This document shows positions 46,073-54,857 of a stretch of 64,000 nucleotides of DNA, piece after piece. The position numbers and the translations under genes were made by a program. The DNA comes from JAOAFT01 sp035390885 (lineage in GTDB: Bacteria > Bacteroidota > Ignavibacteria > UBA10030): the NCBI GenBank assembly GCA_035390885.1, contig DAOOUW010000002.1, positions 18,148 to 82,147 of the forward strand, given 5' to 3'. Below the pieces are notes generated by a model. The model did no database searches, had not been told where the DNA came from, and saw only the letters and a list, made by a program, of their open reading frames with translations. Position 1 is the first letter of the stretch. Each line of letters begins with the position of its first letter.

Positions 46073-46597
46073 TTATTCTGAAGAAGCATCTTGAATAAGC
46101 GTATGAACCCGATAAGGGGAAAGCTTTTCTCGGCCATTGAGAGAGCTTAACTCAATCAAAAAACAAATTCCTTCAATGGTAGCTCCAAGAGTTTTTACCA
46201 ACTGAATTGCTGCTTCCATTGTGCCTCCAGTAGCAAGTAAATCATCGTGAAGTAATACAATGTCATTCGGCGTAAGTGCATCTTTATGAATCTCGATACT
46301 ATCGGCGCCATATTCCAATGAATAGATAGCTTTAATTGTTTCAGCGGGTAATTTCCCAGCTTTGCGAATTGGAACAAATCCAGCGTGAAGTTCATCAGCA
46401 ATAGCTGCGCCAAGAATATATCCGCGAGATTCAATCCCTACCACTTTTGTAATTCCGCTGTTTTTATAAGGCTCCGCTAACTTTTGAATGGCATATCTAT
46501 AAGCATCGGGATTCTTCAGCAAAGTAGTAATATCTTTGAACACGATCCCTCTTTTTGGAAAATCAGGAATGTCTCGGATATAGGATTGTAATTGCAT
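46073..46597 (-). CDS. apt: Adenine phosphoribosyltransferase
   Basis: This 174-residue enzyme salvages adenine to AMP. It has the family N-terminus LQSYIRDIPDFPKRGIVFKDITTLL, the adenine-side VVGIESRGYILGAAIA and the PRPP-binding loop IVLLHDDLLATGGTMEAA. The start at 46597 is preferred to 46612 because GAGAGA lies at proper spacing upstream and the first residues align with the family. It begins 8 bases after the crotonase gene stop. With purL it adds purine salvage to synthesis in the same strand run. Confidence 0.96.
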   Translation of the reverse strand: MQLQSYIRDIPDFPKRGIVFKDITTLLKNPDAYRYAIQKLAEPYKNSGITKVVGIESRGYILGAAIADELHAGFVPIRKAGKLPAETIKAIYSLEYGADSIEIHKDALTPNDIVLLHDDLLATGGTMEAAIQLVKTLGATIEGICFLIELSSLNGREKLSPYRVHTLIQDASSE

Positions 46598-46605
46598 AGA
46601 TTCTC

Positions 46606-47385
46606 TCACCATTGTTGTGTTTGGTCATTTAAGAAAGATTCCATTCCCTTTTTCGAATCATCAGTCATTCGTGACAGCGCACTTAAATTTGAAGCATACT
46701 CAAGCGAATCTGCGACTGACATTCCCTGTATTCTGAAAAGAAATTCTTTTAACAAACCCATAGCTGTACTGCTGTTATGTGTAATGAGTGTAGTCAAAAA
46801 TTGATGAGTGGTTTTCTCCAGTTCGACATCTGGAACAACGAAAGTTGCTAATCCGCAATGTAGAGCTTCTTCAGCTGTTAAGCGTCGAGCCTGAAAAAAT
46901 ATCTCTCGGGCTTTTGTTTCGCCAACTCGTTTCATCAAAAAATATAGAATTGCCGCTGGGAGTATCCCATAATGAATGTCCGGAAAAGAAAACCACGATG
47001 TTTCACGAGAAGCAATCACAATGTCGCTTGCCGTTACAACACCGCAACTTATTGACGAAACCTCGCCCCGTACTTTAGTAACAACAGGTTTCCTGAGCGT
47101 ATAGATTTGTTGGAGTACTTTTGTGAATTCCGTTGATTCCTGAAGATTCTGAGAAAAATCAGATTTCAATATATTGGAAAAGTTCTTTTTGTTGATCCCT
47201 GAATACCATTGTTCTCCGCCGCTGATAAGTAGTACAGCTTTTACATTATCATCTTTTTGAGCGGCAGCAAGCGCCTTAGTCAATTCCAACACATAAATTT
47301 GTGTCGTTACTTGAGAAGTTTCATCCGGAAGTTCGATTGTCGCAATGTGTTGATCGCTTGAATATTTAATGGCTGTCAAGGTCAT
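46606..47385 (-). CDS. Crotonase-fold (enoyl-CoA hydratase/isomerase family) protein with altered active site
   Basis: This 259-residue protein has the crotonase spiral fold with the segments ISGGEQWYSGINKK (CoA/oxyanion loop), RGEVSSISCGVVTASDIVIAS and FSFPDIHYGILPAA, then the C-terminal helix AREIFFQARRLTAEEALHCGLA. Aligned by eye to rat enoyl-CoA hydratase, Glu144 corresponds to G115 and Glu164 to D136, so ordinary hydratase chemistry is unlikely. It may be an isomerase, a thioesterase-type or a structural member. It lies between an Lrp regulator and apt. Confidence 0.82.
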   Translation of the reverse strand: MTLTAIKYSSDQHIATIELPDETSQVTTQIYVLELTKALAAAQKDDNVKAVLLISGGEQWYSGINKKNFSNILKSDFSQNLQESTEFTKVLQQIYTLRKPVVTKVRGEVSSISCGVVTASDIVIASRETSWFSFPDIHYGILPAAILYFLMKRVGETKAREIFFQARRLTAEEALHCGLATFVVPDVELEKTTHQFLTTLITHNSSTAMGLLKEFLFRIQGMSVADSLEYASNLSALSRMTDDSKKGMESFLNDQTQQW

Positions 47386-47412
47386 TGGATATTGTGAATG
47401 AACAGGACTAAT

Positions 47413-47895
47413 TTATTGATGTGCATCAGAGGGAAGCTTATGATCTGGCAATTTAATTCTGAACGTCTCTTTCTGTGTCGAGAGCACGATGCTAGTGCGA
47501 GTATGGATAACGCCTGGCCATGATTGAATTTTTGCGAGAAGTTTTTCTAAGCTTGCTGTGCTGTCAGTCCTTACTTTGATGATGTGCGTGCCTTCTCCAG
47601 TGATCGCATGACATTCAAGAATTTCCTCATCTTTTTCAGCATGATCTACAAATGTGATGAAATGTTTCGATGAATCGATTGTAACGATCACAAACGCTGT
47701 AATGTCTTTCCCGAATCGCCGATGATTTAGCTTTGCGAAATAACCTTCGATATATCCTTCTGACTCGAGTTTTCGTAAACGCTCGCTTAGCGCTGGCAAT
47801 GACAAATTTACTTTCTCTGCTAAATCACTTCGTTTTGTACGTCCTTCCTGCTGGAGTACATCGAGTATCGCTAAATCAATCGTGTCGAGAGTCAT
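47413..47895 (-). CDS. Lrp/AsnC family transcription regulator
   Basis: This 160-residue regulator has an N-terminal winged helix (LDTIDLAILDVLQQEGRTKRSDLAEKVNLSLPALSERLRKLESEGYI) and a C-terminal RAM ligand-binding domain (about 70-145) with the family glycine region AITGEGTHIIKVR. Members form octamers and respond to amino acids. The C-terminus carries a Lys/His-rich tail. It is placed between rpe (10-base gap) and the crotonase-fold gene (27-base gap); the targets cannot be told from sequence. Confidence 0.92.
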   Translation of the reverse strand: MTLDTIDLAILDVLQQEGRTKRSDLAEKVNLSLPALSERLRKLESEGYIEGYFAKLNHRRFGKDITAFVIVTIDSSKHFITFVDHAEKDEEILECHAITGEGTHIIKVRTDSTASLEKLLAKIQSWPGVIHTRTSIVLSTQKETFRIKLPDHKLPSDAHQ

Positions 47896-47905
47896 AATTT
47901 TCTTC

Positions 47906-48583
47906 TTACACTTTTGAGTTTTTCAGAAATGAATTATTTAATTGCGCAATAGCATTCTTCACATCGCGAGAACCAAATACGGATGTACCTGCCACCAGTA
48001 CATTTGCTCCTGCCTTTACCACGCCCGGGGCAGTTTGCGTATCAATACCTCCATCGACTTCGAGGTAAATATTTCTGCCACTTTTTTGAATAAGTTCTAC
48101 ACACTGCTGGATTCTTTGATACGAACGCTCAATAAATTTCTGACCGCCCCATCCAGGATTTACTGTCATGAGAAGAACAAGATCAACAATATCAAGAACC
48201 TCAGAAATTGTGCTCACTGGTGTAGAGGGATTGAGGGAAACGCCCGCAAGAGCTCCAATTTCTTTTATGTATGATAGTAATCTATTAAGGTGTGGGGTAG
48301 CTTCCTGATGTATTGTAATAATATCAGCGCCAGCATTACGGAATTTATCAATGTAAAGTTCAGGCGAAGTGATCATTAAATGAACATCGAGCGGAAGCTG
48401 AGTGCTACGTCGCACTAATTGAACAATAGGTACGCCAAATGAAATATTAGGAACGAAGTGTCCGTCCATAATATCAATATGAATCCAATCAGCGCCGCCT
48501 TGTTCGGCTTCTTGTATTTGTTCTCCTAATCGTAACAAATCCGACGCAAGGATCGAAGGAGCAATAAGAACTTTATTCATCAT
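47906..48583 (-). CDS. rpe: Ribulose-phosphate 3-epimerase
   Basis: This 225-residue TIM-barrel enzyme interconverts ribulose 5-phosphate and xylulose 5-phosphate in the pentose phosphate pathway. Key motifs are IAPSILASDLLRLGEQI, WIHIDIMDGHFVPNISFG (catalytic Asp and metal His), DVHLMI, MTVNPGWGGQKF and LEVDGGID. Starts at 48583 and 48580 are both ATG; each begins 1 to 4 bases after the PASTA gene stop. The longer frame to 48625 is excluded by poor family match. It is directly downstream of a PASTA-domain gene. Confidence 0.97.
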   Translation of the reverse strand: MMNKVLIAPSILASDLLRLGEQIQEAEQGGADWIHIDIMDGHFVPNISFGVPIVQLVRRSTQLPLDVHLMITSPELYIDKFRNAGADIITIHQEATPHLNRLLSYIKEIGALAGVSLNPSTPVSTISEVLDIVDLVLLMTVNPGWGGQKFIERSYQRIQQCVELIQKSGRNIYLEVDGGIDTQTAPGVVKAGANVLVAGTSVFGSRDVKNAIAQLNNSFLKNSKV

Positions 48584-48584
48584 G

Positions 48585-49346
48585 TTAAAATTCCACATCT
48601 GGTTTAGGTTCTGCTTTTTGGGCAATGATTAAATCAATCGGTTGACCTTTCGGCGCAAGCTCGCCTGCATGAGGATATTGCTCAAGCACTGTATGAGGTA
48701 ATAAATTTAGGCTAACTTGCTCTGTTACTTTTCCCAGTGTAAATCCGCTTTGGGTGAGAAACTTTTCTGCTTCACTAAGAGTTTTCCCAACAACATTGGG
48801 TACGACTTCTTTTTCTCCAGCTCTTCCCTGACTAACAATTACATGTACCATTGAATGGAGACTAACTTTTGTACCAGCAGTAGGTTCCTGAGACATTATT
48901 GTATTTTCAAAAAAATTATCGGACGGCTCATATTGAATATTGCCCAGAATCAATCCATATCGTTCAAGCGTAAACGTTGCTTCGCGAATTGACTTTGCTT
49001 GAATATTAGGCACCACAACCATTTTTTCTCCACCACTAATTGTGAGATAAACTCCACGCTCGGATTTTACTTCTGCATTGGCAGGCGGATTTTGTCCAAT
49101 AACTGTCCCAACAGGATAATGCCTGTCCTGCTTATGTTCAGCCTCTTTTGGCTGTAACCCTGCATCTTTTAGAACCTTCATAGCATCAGCAATCGGTAGC
49201 CCAACCACATTTGGAACTTTAAGCGTTTTTCCAAGCTGAACATATCGTGGCATGACAACATCATCAACGAGAATAAACGCACTAACAAGGATACCTAAAA
49301 TAATCACCAACCAAACTAGTATTTTTTTTCTCTTCTTATTTTTCAT
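48585..49346 (-). CDS. Stand-alone PASTA-domain membrane protein (three PASTA repeats)
   Basis: This 253-residue protein has a short basic cytoplasmic start (MKNKKRKKI), one membrane helix (about 10-29) and three extracytoplasmic PASTA repeats: VPNVVGLPIADAMKVL, VPNIQAKSIREATFTL and VPNVVGKTLSEAEKFL, each about 68 residues. PASTA domains bind peptidoglycan or muropeptides and usually belong to serine/threonine kinases or penicillin-binding proteins; no catalytic domain is present here. It is followed by rpe after one base. A predicted promoter places the transcript start at or next to the ATG. Confidence 0.88.
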   Translation of the reverse strand: MKNKKRKKILVWLVIILGILVSAFILVDDVVMPRYVQLGKTLKVPNVVGLPIADAMKVLKDAGLQPKEAEHKQDRHYPVGTVIGQNPPANAEVKSERGVYLTISGGEKMVVVPNIQAKSIREATFTLERYGLILGNIQYEPSDNFFENTIMSQEPTAGTKVSLHSMVHVIVSQGRAGEKEVVPNVVGKTLSEAEKFLTQSGFTLGKVTEQVSLNLLPHTVLEQYPHAGELAPKGQPIDLIIAQKAEPKPDVEF

Positions 49347-49352
49347 AGTGCT

Positions 49353-49381
49353 AATATACTCAATGTTAAAGTGATTCACAA
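49353..49381 (-). promoter_or_regulatory. Putative promoter of the PASTA-rpe run
   Basis: On the minus strand TTGTGA (49381-49376) and TATATT (49358-49353) are 17 bases apart. The predicted start, about 49346, coincides with the A of the PASTA gene ATG, suggesting a leaderless message. Confidence 0.5.
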
Positions 49382-49395
49382 CTTTAGCTCTGAAG

Positions 49396-49424
49396 TTGGT
49401 TAAACAGAAAAATGTCAATATATT
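49396..49424 (+). promoter_or_regulatory. Putative promoter of the M50 protease gene
   Basis: TTGGTT at 49396-49401 and TATATT at 49419-49424 are 17 bases apart. Transcription would begin near 49431; GAGG follows at about 49438, four bases before the ATG at 49446. It is divergent from the PASTA promoter. Confidence 0.5.
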
Positions 49425-49445
49425 TTATAAAAATTATGAGGTACT

Positions 49446-50465
49446 ATGGCGAGTAAAAAATCTTTCTGGACAAGCATACCATTCCATATTCTACTTTTCT
49501 TATTGACTTTTTTTACTACAACTGTTGCTGGAGTTTTTTGGCTTAATAAAGATCCATTCGACTTAGAAAATTTCCATTACGGAATACCATACGCCACAGC
49601 TCTGTTGTTTATTCTTGCATGCCACGAGTTTGGGCATTACTTTGCAGCACGTTACCACAAAGTAGAATCAACGCTTCCTTACTTCATTCCGTTTCCAATG
49701 GCTCCATCCATCATGGGAGTTTTTTTACTAAACTTTGGAACTTTCGGCGCAGTGATTCGAACGCGTTCCGTAGTTCCTGATAAGCGCGCTATGTTTGATA
49801 TCGGCGTCGCAGGTCCATTAGCAGGATTTGTAGCTTCTGTTGCGGTACTCATTTATGGCTTTACACATTTACCAGGTCCTGAGTTTATTCTCTCTATTCA
49901 TCCAGATTATGATTTTATTTTAAATACTGCTCCTCACGCAAATGGTTTTTCTTTAACCTTTGGCTCTACATTATTATACTCAGCTTTACAACAAATATTC
50001 ACACACCCCGGTCAATTTGTTCCGCCAATGACAGAAATATACCATTACCCTTTTCTTTGTGTTGGTTGGTTTGGATTATTTGTAACAGCTCTGAATTTGA
50101 TTCCAATGGGACAGTTCGATGGCGGACATGTAATTTATGCAATGTTTGGAAACGCCCACAAAAAAATCGCTCGTGCTGTCAGCGCTCTTCTTATCGTACT
50201 TGGCGCTCCTGCTCTTCTCGATGCTTTTCTTAGAATACTGTTAGCGGTTATTTTTAAGAAAGAATATGGTCCACTGATTCCGTTTGTTCAATACAGCTGG
50301 TCGGGATGGCTCGTATGGGCGCTCATCGCAATTTATGTTATCAAAATTTATCACCCGCCAGTTCCAGATGAAACAGGAATCGACTCTTTGCGAAAACTAA
50401 TTGGCTGGATTACAATAGGTGTGTTTGTAGTATCTTTTTCATTGATTCCATTTTCGGTTGAATAG
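49446..50465 (+). CDS. Site-2-type intramembrane metalloprotease (M50 family)
   Basis: This 339-residue membrane protein has the zinc motif HEFGH (H60, E61, H64) in a membrane helix and the second metal motif in LNLIPMGQFDGGH (N217, D225). About seven to eight hydrophobic segments are visible, and no PDZ domain is inserted. Such proteases cut membrane-bound regulators, including anti-sigma factors, or other transmembrane proteins. All metal ligands are intact. It stands alone between the divergent PASTA gene and the lipoprotein operon; substrates are unknown. Confidence 0.93.
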   Translation: MASKKSFWTSIPFHILLFLLTFFTTTVAGVFWLNKDPFDLENFHYGIPYATALLFILACHEFGHYFAARYHKVESTLPYFIPFPMAPSIMGVFLLNFGTFGAVIRTRSVVPDKRAMFDIGVAGPLAGFVASVAVLIYGFTHLPGPEFILSIHPDYDFILNTAPHANGFSLTFGSTLLYSALQQIFTHPGQFVPPMTEIYHYPFLCVGWFGLFVTALNLIPMGQFDGGHVIYAMFGNAHKKIARAVSALLIVLGAPALLDAFLRILLAVIFKKEYGPLIPFVQYSWSGWLVWALIAIYVIKIYHPPVPDETGIDSLRKLIGWITIGVFVVSFSLIPFSVE

Positions 50466-50468
50466 TAT

Positions 50469-50497
50469 TTGAAAATTTTGAGAATGTTTGTTACTAT
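50469..50497 (+). promoter_or_regulatory. Putative promoter of the lipoprotein/PorV operon
   Basis: TTGAAA at 50469-50474 and TACTAT at 50492-50497 are 17 bases apart, immediately after the M50 protease stop. The leader to the ATG at 50588 would be about 84 bases. Confidence 0.35.
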
Positions 50498-50587
50498 GAA
50501 GTGAGAGTCAACAATAATGAAAGGAACTTATTAGGACATTTGATACTTTTTCTCGAAATTAAAGTTCATTGAAGTGAGTAAAGAAGC

Positions 50588-51418
50588 ATGCATTTGAAAT
50601 GGTGTTATTACGTTGTTGGATTGACTCTTATAGGGATACTGATTATTTCTGGATGTTCGAAAAATTTTGATGAGATTGTTGATTCTCAAGGCTCTATTCC
50701 GGTAATTACTCTATCTACAATCACCCCAAATGTAATCAATTCTGACACAATCAATGTCAATCTCGTTCGTTCTCCTGACGATACATTGACTCCCCAACTT
50801 TTTATACAAACAAAAGCATTTGTTGTTGATCAATCCGATCCGATAAAGGAAATACGCTATCGGGTAACTTCACCGGGCGATAATTCTTTCTATGACGAAG
50901 GCTCTCTTTTCGATAATGGAACTGCTCCTGATGGTCAGGCGCACGACAGCCTCTATTGTGGATGGGTAACTTTAACTTTTCAACGTTCATTAGTAGGAAC
51001 GCTCTCTGTCGACATCGTTGCTATCACAGAAAAAGGATTCCAAAGTACACATCGAATTATCCCGTTGACAATTCTGCGCATTAACCATCCACCTGTAATA
51101 TCCGATTTAAATATGCCAGATATTGTTTACACAAGCGAAGAAAATAGTTTCATCGTTACTTTAAAAGTATACGATCCTGATGGATTATCGGATATCTATC
51201 GTGTTTACAGATTAACTCCAGCGGGTAATAAATATGATTTAAATGACGTAGGACTTAACGGAGATATTACCGCTCACAATGGAATTTACACCGAAACTGT
51301 TGCATGGGGAAAAAATGACGCTCCAACTCCCGGAAATTACACGTTCCAATTTTTTGCTGTTGACAGATCCTTAGATACAAGTAATGTTCTTACCCATACT
51401 GTGGTGATACAACAATAA
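50588..51418 (+). CDS. Lipoprotein with Ig-like domains
   Basis: This 276-residue protein has a lipoprotein signal ending LIGILIISGC (acylated cysteine C23). The mature part is all beta with two related domains of about 100 residues: one with IKEIRYRVTSPGDNSFYDEGSLFDNGTAPDGQAHDS and one with DIYRVYRLTPAGNKYDLNDVGLNGDITAHNGIYT. Both contain an Asp/Asn/Gly-rich loop that may bind calcium. I do not recognise a named family. It is co-translated with the T9SS cargo downstream (TAATG overlap), so it may be the cargo's partner at the outer membrane. Confidence 0.8.
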   Translation: MHLKWCYYVVGLTLIGILIISGCSKNFDEIVDSQGSIPVITLSTITPNVINSDTINVNLVRSPDDTLTPQLFIQTKAFVVDQSDPIKEIRYRVTSPGDNSFYDEGSLFDNGTAPDGQAHDSLYCGWVTLTFQRSLVGTLSVDIVAITEKGFQSTHRIIPLTILRINHPPVISDLNMPDIVYTSEENSFIVTLKVYDPDGLSDIYRVYRLTPAGNKYDLNDVGLNGDITAHNGIYTETVAWGKNDAPTPGNYTFQFFAVDRSLDTSNVLTHTVVIQQ

Positions 51419-52998
51419 TGAGACACATATCGATTTATTCGCTGACAATGTTAGTAATGTTTAGCGCATCTGCTTATGCGCAGATACCAAAGAAATTTCA
51501 AGCATCCACCAATGAAATTACATCTTCGAATCTTCTAACCAATGTAATCAACGACATTGTTGTTCAAGGTGATACAATTTGGTTAGCAACCGAGCAAGGT
51601 GTAAGTTTTTCAAGAAGAGGAACCTTAGCGTGGGTAAATTTAGCAAACACAGCAACTTTTGACTCAAAGGGAATTGCTGCAATTGGGATTTACGGCAACA
51701 CAATTTGCGCAGCCACTGGATATTCAACTTCACTTGGTGATGCTTCCGTAGCAACTGGTGGAGGATTGCACATTTCCACTGATCATGGAATAACATGGAA
51801 ATATGTCCCTCAACCTGTTGATACCGGCACAGTCGACACACTTTGGTATGGGAACAATCTAATTCCAGCTTTGGCAATTACAGTTCCACAACAAAATATT
51901 ACATATGATATTGCAGTTACAAGTCAAGCAATATGGACAGCGAATTGGGCTGGAATGCTTCGTAAATCCACCGATAACGGCGCAACGTGGCAGAGAGTAA
52001 TCCTTCCCCCTGACGATCTCGATGAAATAAATCCATCGATGACTTTGCAGTTTGAACTCTCTCCTGTTCAAAAAATTTACACTGTGAACGGCGTAAAAGA
52101 TACATTACGGGAAAGTAATAACCACAAAGTATTTGCAGTGTATGCAAGTAACGATTCTGTGCTATGGGTTGGAACTGCCAATGGCATCAATAAATCAACT
52201 GACGGCGGCACAAGCTGGAAGAAATTCTCACATCAAAATCAATCAAAACCAATTTCTGGGAATTTCGTTGTTGCAATTACTGAGCAACAATGGAATGGAC
52301 ATTCGATTATCTGGGCAGCTACAAATAACGCTGTCGATCCTGATGAAGTTAAAGGCGTGAGTTTTTCTGATGATGGCGGAGAAACATGGAAAACAGCGCT
52401 CCTTGGATTTTTTGTACATAACATTGCATGGAAAGATTCGATTGTTTACGTTGCAACAAGCAATGGTGTCTATCGCAGTGATGATTTTGGTATAACGTGG
52501 TCGAAGAATGGCTCTATCTATGATGCCAAATCACTCCAGCGTTTTGTTGATGAAGAAATTTACTGCGTTGGCGCTGCAGGCGATACAGTCTTTGTTGGTG
52601 GAATTGAAGGACTTGCCTATACAATTGATTCGCCGTCGAATCCTTTTGGCAGTGAATGGCATATTATTCGTACTTGTGAACAAATTGGTCTGGCAAATCG
52701 CACCTATGCATATCCAAATCCATTTTCGCCAGATTTAAATGTTGCCCGAATTCACTACAGCGCCCAAAAGATTTCAACAAGTTCCAATGTTGAAGTGTCT
52801 ATTACGCTATTTAATTTTGCGATGCAACCAGTTCGCACTCTTCTTCACAACGCACCACGAAATGGAGGGAGAGAGTATGACGAATTATGGAACGGGAAAG
52901 ATGATCGAGGCAACGTGGTTGCAAATGGAGTTTACTTCTATTCTGTAACACTCGATAACGGCGATCCAATCTGGGGAAAGATAATGGTGTTACGATGA
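51418..52998 (+). CDS. Exported Asp-box beta-propeller protein with T9SS sorting domain
   Basis: This 526-residue protein has a signal peptide (about 1-21, ending SAYAQ), then five Asp-box motifs SxDxGxTW at residues 120, 184, 260, 317 and 354, as in BNR/sialidase-type propellers. The C-terminal domain (about 430-526) starts YAYPNPFSPDLN and ends YFYSVTLDNGDPIWGKIMVLR, a FlgD-like T9SS type A sorting domain. It should therefore be secreted through the type IX system. No sialidase catalytic residues are claimed. It overlaps the lipoprotein gene (TAATG) and the PorV-like gene (ATGA). Confidence 0.88.
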   Translation: MRHISIYSLTMLVMFSASAYAQIPKKFQASTNEITSSNLLTNVINDIVVQGDTIWLATEQGVSFSRRGTLAWVNLANTATFDSKGIAAIGIYGNTICAATGYSTSLGDASVATGGGLHISTDHGITWKYVPQPVDTGTVDTLWYGNNLIPALAITVPQQNITYDIAVTSQAIWTANWAGMLRKSTDNGATWQRVILPPDDLDEINPSMTLQFELSPVQKIYTVNGVKDTLRESNNHKVFAVYASNDSVLWVGTANGINKSTDGGTSWKKFSHQNQSKPISGNFVVAITEQQWNGHSIIWAATNNAVDPDEVKGVSFSDDGGETWKTALLGFFVHNIAWKDSIVYVATSNGVYRSDDFGITWSKNGSIYDAKSLQRFVDEEIYCVGAAGDTVFVGGIEGLAYTIDSPSNPFGSEWHIIRTCEQIGLANRTYAYPNPFSPDLNVARIHYSAQKISTSSNVEVSITLFNFAMQPVRTLLHNAPRNGGREYDELWNGKDDRGNVVANGVYFYSVTLDNGDPIWGKIMVLR

Positions 52999-53966
52999 AA
53001 TTACGTCGGATTGTATACAAAATTACTTTGCTCTTGTTGGTTTGTTCATTGCCAATGGTTGCGCAATTGCAATCAGAAAATTCTTATAGCAACCTTGCAG
53101 GCGTACCTTTCCGCATGGGGTTTTACTCACGAGGCATTTCGTTCGGTAACGCAGTATCATCTCTAACAGATGGTACTGTTCCAGCTTATTATAATCCAGC
53201 GCTCCTCCCTTATTGTCAGCAATCAAGTTTTATGGCAACCTATGGAATTTTATCTCTCGATCGATCTCTCAATGCAATTAGCTTTATGCAGCATATCAAT
53301 CCTAACGCTGGCTTTTCACTCTTCCTTTTGAATACAGGAATTTCAGATATCGATGGCAGAGATATCAATGGATATCATACCGAAACTTTTTCCACTTCAG
53401 AAAATCTTTTCGGTTTTTCATTTGGACTACAGCCATCAACCAAACTATCATTTGGAGTTACAATAAAAGTTCTCTATTACTCTTTGTATCAATCGATAAA
53501 AAATACGACTGCTGGTTTTGATATAGGCGCGGTCTACAAACTTTATGATGAACTTTCTCTCGGACTCGTTATACAGGATATTAACTCAAAGTATAAATGG
53601 GATACGTCAAAACTTTATGGAGAAGAGGGGAAATCAACAATAGATCGGTTTCCACTGAGAAGAAAAATTGCATTGGCATATCAACCTCAGTGGGCTCATA
53701 TAACAGTCGCTGGTGAATATGAACGAATCGAGAAAGAATCTTTAGTCCGATTCGGCGCCGAATTTTCACCTGTTAAAAATTTTGCTGTTCGTGCTGGAGT
53801 GGATGAAATTACTTTTTCTCGTGCATTCGATCCAACTCCTTCATTCGGAGCTTCATTCCGGACAGAAGTCTTTCACATGGAAACTGAATTCCAACATACA
53901 TATTTAATCGAACGGTACAGTCCAAGCAACATTCATTATCTTACTCTCTATCTAAAATTTTTATGA
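52995..53966 (+). CDS. PorV/PorQ-family outer-membrane protein, copy 1
   Basis: This 323-residue protein has a signal peptide (about 1-24, ending MVAQ) and a beta-barrel composition. The N-terminal motif GISFGNAVSSLTDGTVPAYYNPALLPY is the hallmark of PorV/PorQ (UPF0164-like) proteins: a small-residue loop followed by 'xxxxNPA'. PorV binds and shuttles T9SS cargo to the sortase at the outer membrane. It follows a T9SS cargo gene with an ATGA overlap and precedes a second, shorter relative. Cargo specificity is inference from adjacency. Confidence 0.85.
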   Translation: MKLRRIVYKITLLLLVCSLPMVAQLQSENSYSNLAGVPFRMGFYSRGISFGNAVSSLTDGTVPAYYNPALLPYCQQSSFMATYGILSLDRSLNAISFMQHINPNAGFSLFLLNTGISDIDGRDINGYHTETFSTSENLFGFSFGLQPSTKLSFGVTIKVLYYSLYQSIKNTTAGFDIGAVYKLYDELSLGLVIQDINSKYKWDTSKLYGEEGKSTIDRFPLRRKIALAYQPQWAHITVAGEYERIEKESLVRFGAEFSPVKNFAVRAGVDEITFSRAFDPTPSFGASFRTEVFHMETEFQHTYLIERYSPSNIHYLTLYLKFL

Positions 53967-54853
53967 AAATACAATCTTTAGTTTTAACCATGCTCATTTC
54001 GATCGTCCCTGCCATACTTTTTGGACAAGGAACTTCTACATCATTTTCAGAACTCACTACTCCGCCAACAGCACAAAGTGCAGCGCTTGCATCATCTAAT
54101 TTTACAACATCATCTCTCGATGCTTCATATTTGAATCCAGCTGTGCTTGGCGCATTGAAAACTCCATCGCTATTGCTCTCCACATCACGTTGGATTCAAG
54201 AAACTTCAACCTATACAGCTTCTATTGCTTTCCCAATAAAAAAAGGCACAATCGCAGCGAGTGTGTGGACGCTGTCCGTTCCCGATATCGAGGTTCGTAC
54301 AAATCCCGGTGAGCCTGAAGGACTTTTTTCTTATCGATCTACTTTTTTCAGCGCGTCATACGCATTGACAGTATTCAAGAATATGTCTATCGGTGTAACG
54401 GGAAAATATCTTTTCAATAAAATTTATGTTGATGAGCTCGATGGATTTGCCGTGGATGGTGGATTGCTTTATGGAACAGAGAAATGGAATTTAGGATTCT
54501 CCTTAAGAAATCTTGGATCAGTCAAAGAACAAAATCGAGATAACGAATTACCAACAACAATCTCCATTGGTGGCAACTACAATATTCCAATATGGAAAAT
54601 CGAATCAACAGTATTTTTAGGATTGTCATCGGAGACAAGGATAGAAAAAAATCATGTCCATGTAGGGCTCGAATCAATTTACGATGGCGTTATCATTGCA
54701 AGAATTGGTTACGTCAGTGGCTATGATTCTCACGGTATTTCATTTGGAGGCGGAATCAAATATTCACTTTTGCAACTTGATTACGCATACGTTCCATTCT
54801 CTTGCACACTAGGTAATTCTCACTTTGTAAGTGTTCGGTTTGGACTAGAGTAG
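53963..54853 (+). CDS. PorV/PorQ-family outer-membrane protein, copy 2
   Basis: This 296-residue protein has a signal peptide (about 1-22, ending LFGQ) and a barrel-like series of aromatic-flanked strands ending FVSVRFGLE. The N-terminal ALASSNFTTSSLDASYLNPAVLGAL matches the PorV/PorQ 'NPA' motif. It overlaps the first PorV-like gene by ATGA. The two copies are clearly diverged, so they may serve different partners or act together. It is followed after 4 bases by a GT2 gene. Confidence 0.82.
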   Translation: MKIQSLVLTMLISIVPAILFGQGTSTSFSELTTPPTAQSAALASSNFTTSSLDASYLNPAVLGALKTPSLLLSTSRWIQETSTYTASIAFPIKKGTIAASVWTLSVPDIEVRTNPGEPEGLFSYRSTFFSASYALTVFKNMSIGVTGKYLFNKIYVDELDGFAVDGGLLYGTEKWNLGFSLRNLGSVKEQNRDNELPTTISIGGNYNIPIWKIESTVFLGLSSETRIEKNHVHVGLESIYDGVIIARIGYVSGYDSHGISFGGGIKYSLLQLDYAYVPFSCTLGNSHFVSVRFGLE

Positions 54854-54857
54854 AAGA

